From positions 124,001 to 188,000 of the forward strand of contig JAKARB010000007.1 in NCBI GenBank assembly GCA_021819435.1: 64,000 nt of DNA, in the 5' to 3' direction. The stretch is from Pseudomonadota bacterium. GTDB lineage: Bacteria; Pseudomonadota; Gammaproteobacteria; Burkholderiales; Burkholderiaceae_C. Below are positions 8,485-17,135 of the stretch, in pieces (position 1 is the first letter of the stretch; each line of letters starts with the position of its first letter). Both the position numbers and the translations under genes were made by a program. The notes under the pieces were generated by a model. That model worked only from the letters and a program-made list of their open reading frames with translations. It was not told the origin of the DNA and did no database searches.

Positions 8485-10124
8485 TCTTGTCCACCACCCT
8501 CGACACCTTGCAATCGGCAGGCGTCTTCGATGTGTGCATCGTCGGCACGGGCGCCGCCGGCATGACCCTGGCCATGGAGATGGATGGCGGGCCGCTGCGG
8601 GTGCTGCTGATCGACCCCGGCCAGATCCGGCCAGGCGCGGCCACCCCGCAAGACCTGTACGAAGGCAGCACCGACGGCGTCCACCCCGACCCGAGCTATT
8701 TCAGGCGCGTGGGCTATGGCGGCAGCACCCGCATCTGGGGCGGTCGCTGCGTTCCCTACGACGCGGTCGATTTCATGGCCCGCGAGCACGTGCCCAACAG
8801 CGGTTGGCCCATCGCACACGACGAGATCGCACGACACCACGCTGCCGCGATGCGCTACCTCGATGCCGGGGAGGCAGAGTTCCAGGCCTCGGCGGCCATC
8901 GGGGGCGGGAAGTCGATGTTCCCTTTCAGCCTGCGCGGCGGCGACATCAACGTGGACGTGATCGAGCGCTACAGCCTGCCCACGGACTTCGGCAAGCGCT
9001 ACCACGACCGGCTCAAATCCTCGAAGAACGTTTTCGCAGCCGGAGAGGTCCGTGCGCTGCGCATCCTGCCTCGCGGCGGGCATGGCCTGAACCGGCTGGC
9101 CTGCGTGCTGACCCGGCAGGGCCAGCCGCTTGAAATCCAGGCGCGCCACATCGTGCTGGCCACCGGCGGCATCGAGACACCGCGCATCTTGCTGAACTCC
9201 AACGTCGGCAATCAGCATGACCTGGTCGGGCGTTACTACACCTGCCACGTCGAGAAGATCCATGGCGTGGTGCGCTGCCAGACGCCAGGCACGATCTTCG
9301 ACTTCGAACACACCCGCGATGGCGTCTACGCGCGCCGCAAGATCCTGTTCAGCCCCGCCGCCCAGGCGCGCGAGAAGCTCACCAACATCGCCTTCCGGCT
9401 GCATTACCCGGATGTGTCGCTGGCCAGCCACCGCAGCGCCGTGCTCTCGGCGGTCTACCTGGCCAAGCGCACCCTCATCCCCGAGTACCGGCGCATCCTC
9501 CAGCACAGCTCTGACGAGGTGGCCCAGGTGCAGGCGCTGCCGCACGTGATGAACGTGGTCAAAGGCACGCCCGAGCTGATGGGCTTCGCCTACAAGTGGC
9601 TGACGCAGCGCGTGCTGGCGGAGCGCAAGCTGCCCTACGTGCTGGTGCCCAACCCGGACAACAGCTTTCCGCTGGAGTTCAACGCCGAGCAGATCCCGCT
9701 GCGCGACAGCCGCATCACCTTGTCCGACGAGGTCGACGCGCACGGCGTGCGCAAGGTGCATGTGCAATGGCGCAAGTGCGACGAGGATGTGTCGGCCATC
9801 GCCCGCGCCTATCGCCTGCTCAAGCGCGAGCTCGAGGCCACGGGGCGTTGCCAGGTCGATTTCAACGACGCCACGCTGGAGCATGACCTCGAAGGGGCCT
9901 TCGCGGTGGGCGGACACCACATCGGCACAGCCCGCATGGGCGCCACGCCGGAGGAAGGCGTGGTGGATCCGCACGGCGAGGTCTTCGGCCACCCGGGCAT
10001 CCACGTTGCGGGCTCGGCGGCCTTCCCCACGTCGAGCCACGCCAACCCCACGCTCACCATCGTCGCCCAGTCGATCCGGCTGGCGCAACGCCTGCAATCC
10101 CAAGCGCTGCAACACGCCGCATGA
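8481..10124 (+). CDS. GMC family oxidoreductase
   Basis: FAD-dependent oxidoreductase of the glucose-methanol-choline family, 547 residues. It has an N-terminal dinucleotide-binding motif (VCIVGTGAAGMTLAMEM), a GSTRIWGGRC segment near the FAD site, and the C-terminal GMC signature with catalytic histidine region (GGHHIGTARMG, then AGSAAFPTSSHANPTLTIVA). No signal peptide is seen. It starts at the ATG overlapping the AKR stop; the open frame upstream is a shadow of the AKR gene. Both ends overlap neighbours by 4 bases, giving a tightly coupled AKR-GMC-glycosyltransferase unit. The substrate is unknown. Oxidation of a sugar hydroxyl, paired with the reductase, is a reasonable guess. Confidence 0.9.
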   Translation: MILSTTLDTLQSAGVFDVCIVGTGAAGMTLAMEMDGGPLRVLLIDPGQIRPGAATPQDLYEGSTDGVHPDPSYFRRVGYGGSTRIWGGRCVPYDAVDFMAREHVPNSGWPIAHDEIARHHAAAMRYLDAGEAEFQASAAIGGGKSMFPFSLRGGDINVDVIERYSLPTDFGKRYHDRLKSSKNVFAAGEVRALRILPRGGHGLNRLACVLTRQGQPLEIQARHIVLATGGIETPRILLNSNVGNQHDLVGRYYTCHVEKIHGVVRCQTPGTIFDFEHTRDGVYARRKILFSPAAQAREKLTNIAFRLHYPDVSLASHRSAVLSAVYLAKRTLIPEYRRILQHSSDEVAQVQALPHVMNVVKGTPELMGFAYKWLTQRVLAERKLPYVLVPNPDNSFPLEFNAEQIPLRDSRITLSDEVDAHGVRKVHVQWRKCDEDVSAIARAYRLLKRELEATGRCQVDFNDATLEHDLEGAFAVGGHHIGTARMGATPEEGVVDPHGEVFGHPGIHVAGSAAFPTSSHANPTLTIVAQSIRLAQRLQSQALQHAA

Positions 10125-11413
10125 CCCAACCCATCGCTGCCTCCCCCGCACGCCGACTCAAGGGGCTCTGGCTGGCCCGCGAGTTCCCGCATCCCCTGGA
10201 CACAGGCGACCGCATCTACACCGCGCAGCTCATCCGCGCCGTGCGCGAGGCGGGCTGCGACCTGACGCTGGCCGCCATCCCCCAGGACGGCGTTGACCGC
10301 ATGCCCGATGAGTGGGGCGTGAACTGCGTGCCGGTGCCCGGCGGCCGAACGCCTTCATGGCGCGCCCTGCTGAGCGCGATGCCGATGGTGGCGGCCACGC
10401 ACGCCACGCCGGCATACCGGTCGGTGGTGCAGCGCCTGGCCATGCAGGACTGGGATTTCGTCGTCATCGACCAGTACGGCATGGGGTGGGCCATCCCCTT
10501 TTTCACACAGCCAGCAGGTCAGGCGGGACCGGCGGGGCAAGCACGCAAGCCCGTGCTGGTCCATGTCGCGCACGACCACGAGGCCTCGGTGTGCCGCTCG
10601 CTGGCACACGGCTTTCGGGGCAACCCCCTCAAGAAGCTGGCCTTGCGCCTCAACGCTGTGAAGGCCGGCACGCTGGAGCGGCGCATCGCTCGCCAGGTGG
10701 ACCTGCTGACAGCCATCACCGACGAGGATGCCGCGTTGTTCCGCCAAGACGCGCCCGGCACCGCCAGCGTGGTCTTGACCCCGGGCTACGACGGCACGAT
10801 CTTCGACAGCCGGACCATCGACGAACACGTGCCCCGGCGCGTCATCATGGTCGGCTCCTACAAGTGGATGGCCAAGGAAGAAAACCTGCGCCAGTTCGTC
10901 AACGAGGCCGATCCGGCGTTCGCCAAGGCCGGCATCGAGCTGCATGTGATCGGGTCGATGAACGAGGGCATGAAGGAGCACATCCGCACGCAATGCAAAG
11001 CGACGGTCGTGCATGGCTTCGTGGACGACCTCGAGCCGCACATGCGCGCCGCCCGCATCGCCGCTGTTCCCGAAGCCATCGGCGGCGGCTTCAAACTCAA
11101 GTTCCTCGACTACATCTTCAGCCGGGTGCCCGTGGCGACCATCGCTCACGCGGCGGCAGGGCTGCCTGGGCACGTTCGGGGCAGCATGATCCAAAGCGAG
11201 GACATGGCCTCGCTGGTGCGCGACATCATCGGGCACATCGACCAGGTCGAGCAGCTTGACGCCCGCCAGGCGCAGGCTCTGGAGGCCGCAGCGGCACTCT
11301 ACCGGTGGTCCGACCGGGGCGTGGCTTTGCGCGATGCCATCGTGGCGCGGATGCGGCAGGCGCCGCGCGAGGTCAAGGCGTTGCCGGCGCGGGTCGGGGC
11401 CACATCGTCCTGA
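10121..11413 (+). CDS. Glycosyltransferase, GT4-like
   Basis: 430-residue predicted GT-B glycosyltransferase. The N-terminus (LKGLWLAREFPHPLDTGDRIYTAQLIRAVREAG) has the glycine-rich acceptor-domain start of GT4-type enzymes. The C-terminal half contains a donor-domain strand (VIMVGSYKWMAKEENLRQF) and the pattern IAAVPEAIGGGFKLKFLDYI in place of the usual E-x7-E. No membrane helices are seen. It is coupled to the GMC gene by an ATGA overlap. Its 3' end overlaps the convergent acyltransferase gene by 41 bases. Donor and acceptor are not predictable. Confidence 0.82.
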   Translation: MTQPIAASPARRLKGLWLAREFPHPLDTGDRIYTAQLIRAVREAGCDLTLAAIPQDGVDRMPDEWGVNCVPVPGGRTPSWRALLSAMPMVAATHATPAYRSVVQRLAMQDWDFVVIDQYGMGWAIPFFTQPAGQAGPAGQARKPVLVHVAHDHEASVCRSLAHGFRGNPLKKLALRLNAVKAGTLERRIARQVDLLTAITDEDAALFRQDAPGTASVVLTPGYDGTIFDSRTIDEHVPRRVIMVGSYKWMAKEENLRQFVNEADPAFAKAGIELHVIGSMNEGMKEHIRTQCKATVVHGFVDDLEPHMRAARIAAVPEAIGGGFKLKFLDYIFSRVPVATIAHAAAGLPGHVRGSMIQSEDMASLVRDIIGHIDQVEQLDARQAQALEAAAALYRWSDRGVALRDAIVARMRQAPREVKALPARVGATSS

Positions 11414-13364
11414 ACAAGGGCGCCAGCACGGCGGCCCCGCGTTCGCTGAGGTGGTCGTCGTCGTAATAGACGGGCACGCCATCGCGCATGGCACGGCAGA
11501 CCCCGCCGGGGCACAACAGCGGCGTGGCATCGAGCAGCTTCACGCCACAGCGCTGCGCCGCCAGCGCCTGGGCCTGGCGCACCTCGCGCGTTCTCTCCAG
11601 GTGCTCGGCCAGCGGCACCGACACCTCCACGGGATGCCCCACCAGCATCGAACGGCCCACGGTGCGTGGTACATCGCGGCCCATCTCGGGGATCGGGCTG
11701 AGCATGTAGACCTGGCGATACCGCTGGAAGGCGCAGGCGGTTTCCACCAGCCCCTCGATGGCCGCCTGCTTGTGGGCCTCGTCGTAATCGGGGGACACAC
11801 GTGGCCCGACATGGAAGCGGGGGCCGGCGGCACCTGGATTGGGCTCGCCCTCGTTCGGGCCGCGCATCAGCACCGCCGCACGGTTGACGATCAGCAGCGG
11901 CACATCGGGCGGCAGGCCGCGTTGTTTGTCGAAGGCGTAGCGCAGGAACTCGGCACAGCGGTAGTCCCGGTCGGCGCGGCGCGAGGCGTGAATGTCGAAA
12001 GCGGTGAAGCAGGTGCTCAGGGTCCAGTCCAGCACATGCAGGTCGGACGAGGGCAAGGCTTTTTCAACCGTGCGAATCACCGCCGCGGCATGGCTGTCGC
12101 CCAGCACGATGACGCCCAGCCGAGGACCACCGTAGGTGCACTCGGGCACCTTGGCCATGCCTTGTTTGTGACAGGCTTCACGCAAGGGGTTCTTGTCCAG
12201 CGCCGCGCTGAAGACGGTGTCCACCGCCGGGGGCAAGCGGCCCGGCACACCTTTGAGCAAAACGATCACCACGCTGGCCAGCAGGGTCACCAGCGCCGCG
12301 CCCAACGCCCAGCTCAACGAAGGCTTGCCACCTCCTGGCGTGGTCGCCTTGGCGCTCTTGAGGAACCGCTGCTCGACCCAGGCGTGCGAGGCGTGCCCCA
12401 GCAGCATCGAAAGCAGGATGCCCACGACGGGAAACCAGCTGCGCATGGGCGCGTCATCGGGCAGGTAGCCGCCCGCGACGAAAACCGGCCAGTGCCAAAG
12501 GTAGATCGAGTAGGAGCGCGTGCCCAGCCATTGGCAGATGGGGTGATCCAGCACCGGCTCCACACCTTGGCCCGCCCAGATGACCAGGGCGCATCCGAGC
12601 ACCGGAATCAGCGTCCAGGCATTGGGCCAGGACACCCCCTCCCCGAGCGTGAGGCCGAACACCACGATGGCCAGCAAGGCGCCCCGAGCCACCCAGCGCC
12701 GCAAGGCGAGGTGGCCCGCCAGCCAGGGCGCGAGGTGATACGCCAGGCCACCGGCGGCCATCTCCCAGGCCCGTGTGGGCAGGAGGTAGAAGTTCGCACT
12801 GGGCCAGTCGGCGGTGGTCAGCAGGCACAGCAACAGCGACGCCAGGAAGATGGCCAGGCAGTTCCAGGCGAAGCGGGCGGGCGCCTTCGTCACGCGGTGC
12901 ACGGCCCACATCCCCCAGGGCAGCAACATGTAGAACTGCCACTCCACGCTCAATGACCAGGTGTGCAGCAGCCACTTGAACTGCGAGCCCACATCGAAGT
13001 AACCCGCCTCGCGCCAGAACTTGAAGTTCGACAGGAAGGGCAGCGCCGACATGGCCTGTTTGGCCAGCAAGCTCAGGTCGAAGGCCGGCAGGAAGACCAG
13101 CCCCAGCAGGAGCAGGCCGCCCACCATGGCGATCAGGGCCGGCGCGATGCGGCGGAACCGCGCCTTGTAGAAATCCCAGATGGACAGCTGATCCTTGTCC
13201 AGCGCCCGCGCGAGGATGCCGAACATGAGGTAGCCCGAGATGACGAAGAACACGTCGACCCCGGCATAGCCCCCCGCGAAGCCAGGCACCTGGAAGTGGA
13301 ACAACACCACCAGCGCCACAGCCAGCGCCCGCAGTCCGTTGATGTCTCGTCGAAAACCGGTCAT
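11373..13364 (-). CDS. Acyltransferase 3 with C-terminal SGNH domain (OafA-like)
   Basis: Integral-membrane O-acyltransferase, 663 residues, predicted to acetylate sugar hydroxyls of an exported polysaccharide. The N-terminal half is the acyltransferase-3 domain with about ten membrane helices, starting FRRDINGLRALAVALVVLFH and including VDVFFVISGYLMF. The C-terminal third is a periplasmic SGNH hydrolase-like domain with GDSHA (Ser424) and a late DDDH near the C-terminus. The ATG at 13364 is chosen because the domain begins there. It lies 26 bases after the preceding acyltransferase stop and is the last gene of the EPS operon. No terminator is seen and it runs 41 bases into the convergent gene. 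Confidence 0.92.
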   Translation of the reverse strand: MTGFRRDINGLRALAVALVVLFHFQVPGFAGGYAGVDVFFVISGYLMFGILARALDKDQLSIWDFYKARFRRIAPALIAMVGGLLLLGLVFLPAFDLSLLAKQAMSALPFLSNFKFWREAGYFDVGSQFKWLLHTWSLSVEWQFYMLLPWGMWAVHRVTKAPARFAWNCLAIFLASLLLCLLTTADWPSANFYLLPTRAWEMAAGGLAYHLAPWLAGHLALRRWVARGALLAIVVFGLTLGEGVSWPNAWTLIPVLGCALVIWAGQGVEPVLDHPICQWLGTRSYSIYLWHWPVFVAGGYLPDDAPMRSWFPVVGILLSMLLGHASHAWVEQRFLKSAKATTPGGGKPSLSWALGAALVTLLASVVIVLLKGVPGRLPPAVDTVFSAALDKNPLREACHKQGMAKVPECTYGGPRLGVIVLGDSHAAAVIRTVEKALPSSDLHVLDWTLSTCFTAFDIHASRRADRDYRCAEFLRYAFDKQRGLPPDVPLLIVNRAAVLMRGPNEGEPNPGAAGPRFHVGPRVSPDYDEAHKQAAIEGLVETACAFQRYRQVYMLSPIPEMGRDVPRTVGRSMLVGHPVEVSVPLAEHLERTREVRQAQALAAQRCGVKLLDATPLLCPGGVCRAMRDGVPVYYDDDHLSERGAAVLAPLFRTMWPRPAPATP

Positions 13365-13390
13365 GCCAGCACGTTTGCGAAAGAGGCGCC

Positions 13391-14440
13391 TCAGCGCCGG
13401 TACAGCGGAGCCGGTCGCAACCAGGTCCGCAAGATCGGCACCCGCGCCACGCAGCGCGAGTCCACCCACCACAAGCCGATCACGACGGTGATCGACAGCA
13501 AGAGCGCACCAGCACCACCCAGGTCCAGCGGCGCCAGCAATTTGGCGAAGGCGTTTTGGAGGGGCGCATGAAACAGCAGGATGAACAGCGTGGAGCGCCC
13601 CACGGCCACGAGACCGTCGAGCCACCGGCCACGCAGCAGCGGGCAGGCGCCTCCCGCCAGGCCCCACAGGGCCAGGCAACCCGACAAAGCGCCCAACACA
13701 CACCAGGCCGGCGCCATCAACATCCGTGCGTTGAGGTCGAGCATGGCCCCTTGGCCAAAAGCCACACAGAACAACGCCACGCCAACGCCAAAAGCGCACC
13801 AGGCCGCCGGGGCATCACGGCCAAGCCTGTCGGAAGCACCTCGCAAGTGGCGCCCCAGCAAGAACAAGGGCAGGATGAGCAGCGTCAGGTCCAGCCCCAA
13901 GGGCCAACCCACGCGACTGGCCGACACGCTTGGCACCCAAGGTTCGTCACGGCGCCCTTCGGGGATGACCACGCAAGCCAGCACCACCATGGCAACGGCC
14001 AGCATCGCCTTGAGCTTGGCGTTTGCTGGCCAACGATCCCAGGCCCACAACCATGCAAGGCAGCAGGCCACCACGCCCAGGTACCAGGTCGGCTGGTTGA
14101 CGAGCCCGTAGCTGTTCATCCAGAACAGCCCACCGACGATTTCCAGGAGGTCGCCTTGCTGACGATGCCAGGCCAACGGCAAGAAAAGCAGCCAGACCAC
14201 GAGGAAGGGCTGCATCAGCGCCCGCATGCGGTCGAACAGGTGGCCCTTGTCATGCATGAGCGGCGTCACCATGCCCGTGGCGATCAGGAAAGCCGGCATG
14301 TGCATCAGGTAGATGGCGCGGTACCACTGCTCATGCTCCAAGCGGATGGTTTCGTTGTGTCCCAGCACCACCAGCCAGATCGCGATCGCCTTGACGACAT
14401 CGAGGATGGGCTGGCGGCCGGTCGGCGTTCGCGCACTCAT
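13391..14440 (-). CDS. Acyltransferase 3, fucose 4-O-acetylase-like
   Basis: Multi-pass membrane acyltransferase of 349 residues, with the family opening LDVVKAIAIWLVVLGHNETIRLE and MPAFLIATGMVTPL. About ten hydrophobic helices are visible and there is no SGNH extension. It resembles the NolL/YcfT-like group that O-acetylates fucose or other sugars of surface glycans. The exact acceptor is unknown. Its ATG overlaps the upstream GT4 stop by 4 bases. With the next gene it gives two successive membrane O-acyltransferases in one operon. Confidence 0.88.
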   Translation of the reverse strand: MSARTPTGRQPILDVVKAIAIWLVVLGHNETIRLEHEQWYRAIYLMHMPAFLIATGMVTPLMHDKGHLFDRMRALMQPFLVVWLLFLPLAWHRQQGDLLEIVGGLFWMNSYGLVNQPTWYLGVVACCLAWLWAWDRWPANAKLKAMLAVAMVVLACVVIPEGRRDEPWVPSVSASRVGWPLGLDLTLLILPLFLLGRHLRGASDRLGRDAPAAWCAFGVGVALFCVAFGQGAMLDLNARMLMAPAWCVLGALSGCLALWGLAGGACPLLRGRWLDGLVAVGRSTLFILLFHAPLQNAFAKLLAPLDLGGAGALLLSITVVIGLWWVDSRCVARVPILRTWLRPAPLYRR

Positions 14441-15639
14441 CCGCCCCGCCTTCCATCCTTCACCGTCAACCAGATGCGCTCATAGGCCGGGTAACGGTTG
14501 GCCATGTCGAACTCGGGGGCCTTGCGCCAGCAGCGATCGCGCAGGGATGATTGATCGGCTGCTTCGAGGCGCTGCAGGGCGGCATCGAGCGCGGCCGCAT
14601 CGCCCGCCGCGTAGACCTCGCCCGTGAGCCCGGGTTCGACGATCTCCTTCATGCCACCGGCGTCGCTCACCACACAGGGCACGCCATGCGTGTAGGCCTC
14701 GTAGATGACACGGCCCAAGGGCTCTTCCCACACCGATGGCACCACGAGCACGTCGATCTGATCGAACAGGGTCGTGGGCTCGACCCGCCCCAGAAAGCGC
14801 ACCAGCCCTTCGGGCGCCTGGGCGCGAAGGTGCTCGACATAGTCAGCCTCACCCTTGCCGGCCACCGCGCAGCTCACCTGCCGACGTGCGCGCACATGAT
14901 GCAGGGCCTGCATCAAGGTCTCGATGCCCTTGTTGGCTTCGACGCGGCCGAGGTAGCCGATGCGCAGCACCTCCGAGGCCGTGCGTTCGGGCATGTGCTC
15001 GGGCTGCTGGACATGCGCCGCACCATGGATGACGGCCACGTGGCGCACGCCCGGAAAGGCCCCGAAGGCGCGCACCTTGTCCAGCGTGGCTTGGCTCAAC
15101 GAGATGACGCCGCCCGGCATGCCCGAGAGCGCGCGCCTCGGCGCGGTGATGACCCGGCATCGGGCGCAAGGGCTGGAGCAGTTGTGCCCTTCCCTGAAGG
15201 TCGATGAATTGGCGCAGATGGGGTAGTAGTCGTGCAGCATCTGCACGATGGGGATGCGCAACAGGCGCGCTGACAACCACACCGCACATGAAAAGCCCAG
15301 CAGGTTGCTGCTCTGCACGAGGTCAGGCCGCTCGGCGCGCAGGATCTTGAACACCCGCCAGGCCATCAGCGGATTGAAGGCATCCACCATGTTCCAGCAC
15401 AGGCGCCGCCAGGCGCTGCGCTGGGTGCCCCCGAAAGGCCAGAAGAAGTTCAGCAGCCTTTCGTAGTGGACGCGCACACCACCGACATCGCGCGTCTGCC
15501 GCGCGCCATCCGGCGCGAGCGTGATCACCACGGCCTCGTGTCCATGCGCAACCAGCGATTCGGCCAGCGTCTGCACGGTCTTCTCCGCGCCACCCAGCAC
15601 ATTCGGGTGATAGAGCGTGTTGATGAAGAGCACCTTCAT
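14437..15639 (-). CDS. Glycosyltransferase family 4
   Basis: 400-residue GT4 transferase of the GT-B fold. The N-terminus (MKVLFINTLYHPNVLGGAEK) has the classic acceptor-domain glycine loop. The C-terminal domain shows RIGYLGRVEANKGIETLMQA and the donor site VVPSVWEEPLGRVIYEAYTHG with the EX7E motif. A cysteine-rich insert (NCSSPCARCRVIT, near residue 170) may bind a metal; it recurs in some EPS GT4 enzymes. It is coupled to the flippase gene upstream by an ATGA overlap and to the acyltransferase downstream. The role is addition of one residue to the lipid-linked EPS repeat unit. Confidence 0.92.
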   Translation of the reverse strand: MKVLFINTLYHPNVLGGAEKTVQTLAESLVAHGHEAVVITLAPDGARQTRDVGGVRVHYERLLNFFWPFGGTQRSAWRRLCWNMVDAFNPLMAWRVFKILRAERPDLVQSSNLLGFSCAVWLSARLLRIPIVQMLHDYYPICANSSTFREGHNCSSPCARCRVITAPRRALSGMPGGVISLSQATLDKVRAFGAFPGVRHVAVIHGAAHVQQPEHMPERTASEVLRIGYLGRVEANKGIETLMQALHHVRARRQVSCAVAGKGEADYVEHLRAQAPEGLVRFLGRVEPTTLFDQIDVLVVPSVWEEPLGRVIYEAYTHGVPCVVSDAGGMKEIVEPGLTGEVYAAGDAAALDAALQRLEAADQSSLRDRCWRKAPEFDMANRYPAYERIWLTVKDGRRGG

Positions 15640-17135
15640 GACGCACCCCGCGAATGTCGCGTCCGTCCCAGCTGTTTCATGACCATGGTTCGCATGTCCG
15701 GCATGCACGCAACAACCAGGCCCGCGTACACCCCCATCCCCAGGGGAACGCCTGCCAGCAAGCGCAGCCAGGCCGGCTGGCCGCCCAACAGCACCGGCAC
15801 CGCCCACCAGAGAACACCCCCCATCAGCGCGGCGCACAGGCACTGCGGAGCCAGCGCCCGCAGCAGCCGCCCCACACTCACCTCGATCTGGCTGAGCGCG
15901 AAGTAGCACGTCGGCAGGAACAGCAGCGCATTGACCACCGCGTAGCACCGCGCCACGCCCAGGTACCCATCGCTGAGGCCGATGAACATGCCCACCAGCG
16001 TCGCAGCCGTGCTGAACATGCCCCAGCGGAACATCGTTTTCGTCCGCCCGGTGACCATGTAGATCATGCCCATGGTGGTGGTGATGGACTGCACCAGCCC
16101 GACGGGGCACAACCAAGCCAGGATGTCGGCCACCGGCATCCAGGCCTTCCCGAGCACGGTCTCGACAAAGGGCTCACGCAGCACGAACAACCCCGACATC
16201 AGCGGAAAGGTCAGCAGGGAAATGAGCCTGACCGAGCGGAAATAGCCCTGCGCCACCAAAGCGGGATCGGACTGAACCTGCGACAGCTTCGGGAAGGTCG
16301 CGCGCGCCACCACGAGCGCCAGGTTGTACAGAGGGAACAGCATCAACTTGTAGGCCATGCTGTACCAACCGAGGGCCTGAGCACCCAGGAAGCGCCCCAC
16401 CAACATGGCGTCGGCGTTGCGCGCGAAGTAGTTGAGCAGTTGCGAGCCGAAGAGGTTGCTGCTGTAGCCGTAGATGCTGCGGAACTCGGCCTGACTCCAG
16501 TGCCAGGAAGGTCGCCAGCCCGACACCACCCACAAGCCCAAAGCGTTCACCACCGTGATGGTCAACTGGTTGACCACCAGGCTGTAGGCCCCCATGTCCG
16601 CCTTCGCGGCAGCCACCGCCGTGCCCAGGCCAACCAGCGCCGAGCCGACTTCGATGAAGGCCAGGCCCTTGAACCGCTGTTGCCGCTCCAGCAGCGCCTG
16701 GTGAACAGCCCCCGAGCTGGCGACGGGGTAGCCCACCGCCAACGCCAGCAGCAAGCCCGCCACAGCCGGCTCTGCGAAAGCATGCGCCACCCACGGAGCC
16801 GTGCCCGCGACGATCAGGCCCAGGCCAAGGCCCAGCATCACGTTGAACCAGAACACGGTGGACAACAGCGAGTCGTCCACGACCTTGCGCTGAATCACCG
16901 CAGCGGCCGTGCCCATGTCACGCAGGATGAAGACCAGCGAGGTGATGGTCCCCGCGAGGGCGAAGGCACCAAAGTCCCGGGCGGGCACCAGCCGCGACAG
17001 CGCAACCAGCGTCACCATTTGCAGGCCGATGCGTCCGGCCTGCGACACGCCAGCCCACGCCACCGTTCTCGATGAACTCAAAGTTTCTTTCCTCTCTGTC
17101 TTGCCCGTCCGCTGGGCGCGCGCCTCACTTGGCAC
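15636..17135 (-). CDS. Lipopolysaccharide/EPS flippase (Wzx-like, MOP superfamily)
   Basis: Predicted to flip undecaprenyl-linked repeat units across the inner membrane. It has about 12-14 hydrophobic helices and a Polysacc_synt_3 pattern (DFGAFALAGTITSLVFILRDMGTAAAVIQ near the N-terminus; AYKLMLFPLYNLALVVARATFP in the middle). Start choice is open. GTG at 17135 overlaps the upstream gene and gives 499 residues. TTG at 17081, preceded by a good AGGAAAG ribosome-binding site, gives 481 residues and a more typical N-terminus. The stop overlaps the GT4 start. A matching polymerase lies in the same operon. Confidence 0.88.
   Translation of the reverse strand: MPSEARAQRTGKTERKETLSSSRTVAWAGVSQAGRIGLQMVTLVALSRLVPARDFGAFALAGTITSLVFILRDMGTAAAVIQRKVVDDSLLSTVFWFNVMLGLGLGLIVAGTAPWVAHAFAEPAVAGLLLALAVGYPVASSGAVHQALLERQQRFKGLAFIEVGSALVGLGTAVAAAKADMGAYSLVVNQLTITVVNALGLWVVSGWRPSWHWSQAEFRSIYGYSSNLFGSQLLNYFARNADAMLVGRFLGAQALGWYSMAYKLMLFPLYNLALVVARATFPKLSQVQSDPALVAQGYFRSVRLISLLTFPLMSGLFVLREPFVETVLGKAWMPVADILAWLCPVGLVQSITTTMGMIYMVTGRTKTMFRWGMFSTAATLVGMFIGLSDGYLGVARCYAVVNALLFLPTCYFALSQIEVSVGRLLRALAPQCLCAALMGGVLWWAVPVLLGGQPAWLRLLAGVPLGMGVYAGLVVACMPDMRTMVMKQLGRTRHSRGAS

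Noticed and set aside
15654-17075. 473-codon plus-strand frame opposite the flippase gene
   Set aside because: No hydrophobic pattern or motif; it is the shadow of a high-GC flippase gene.
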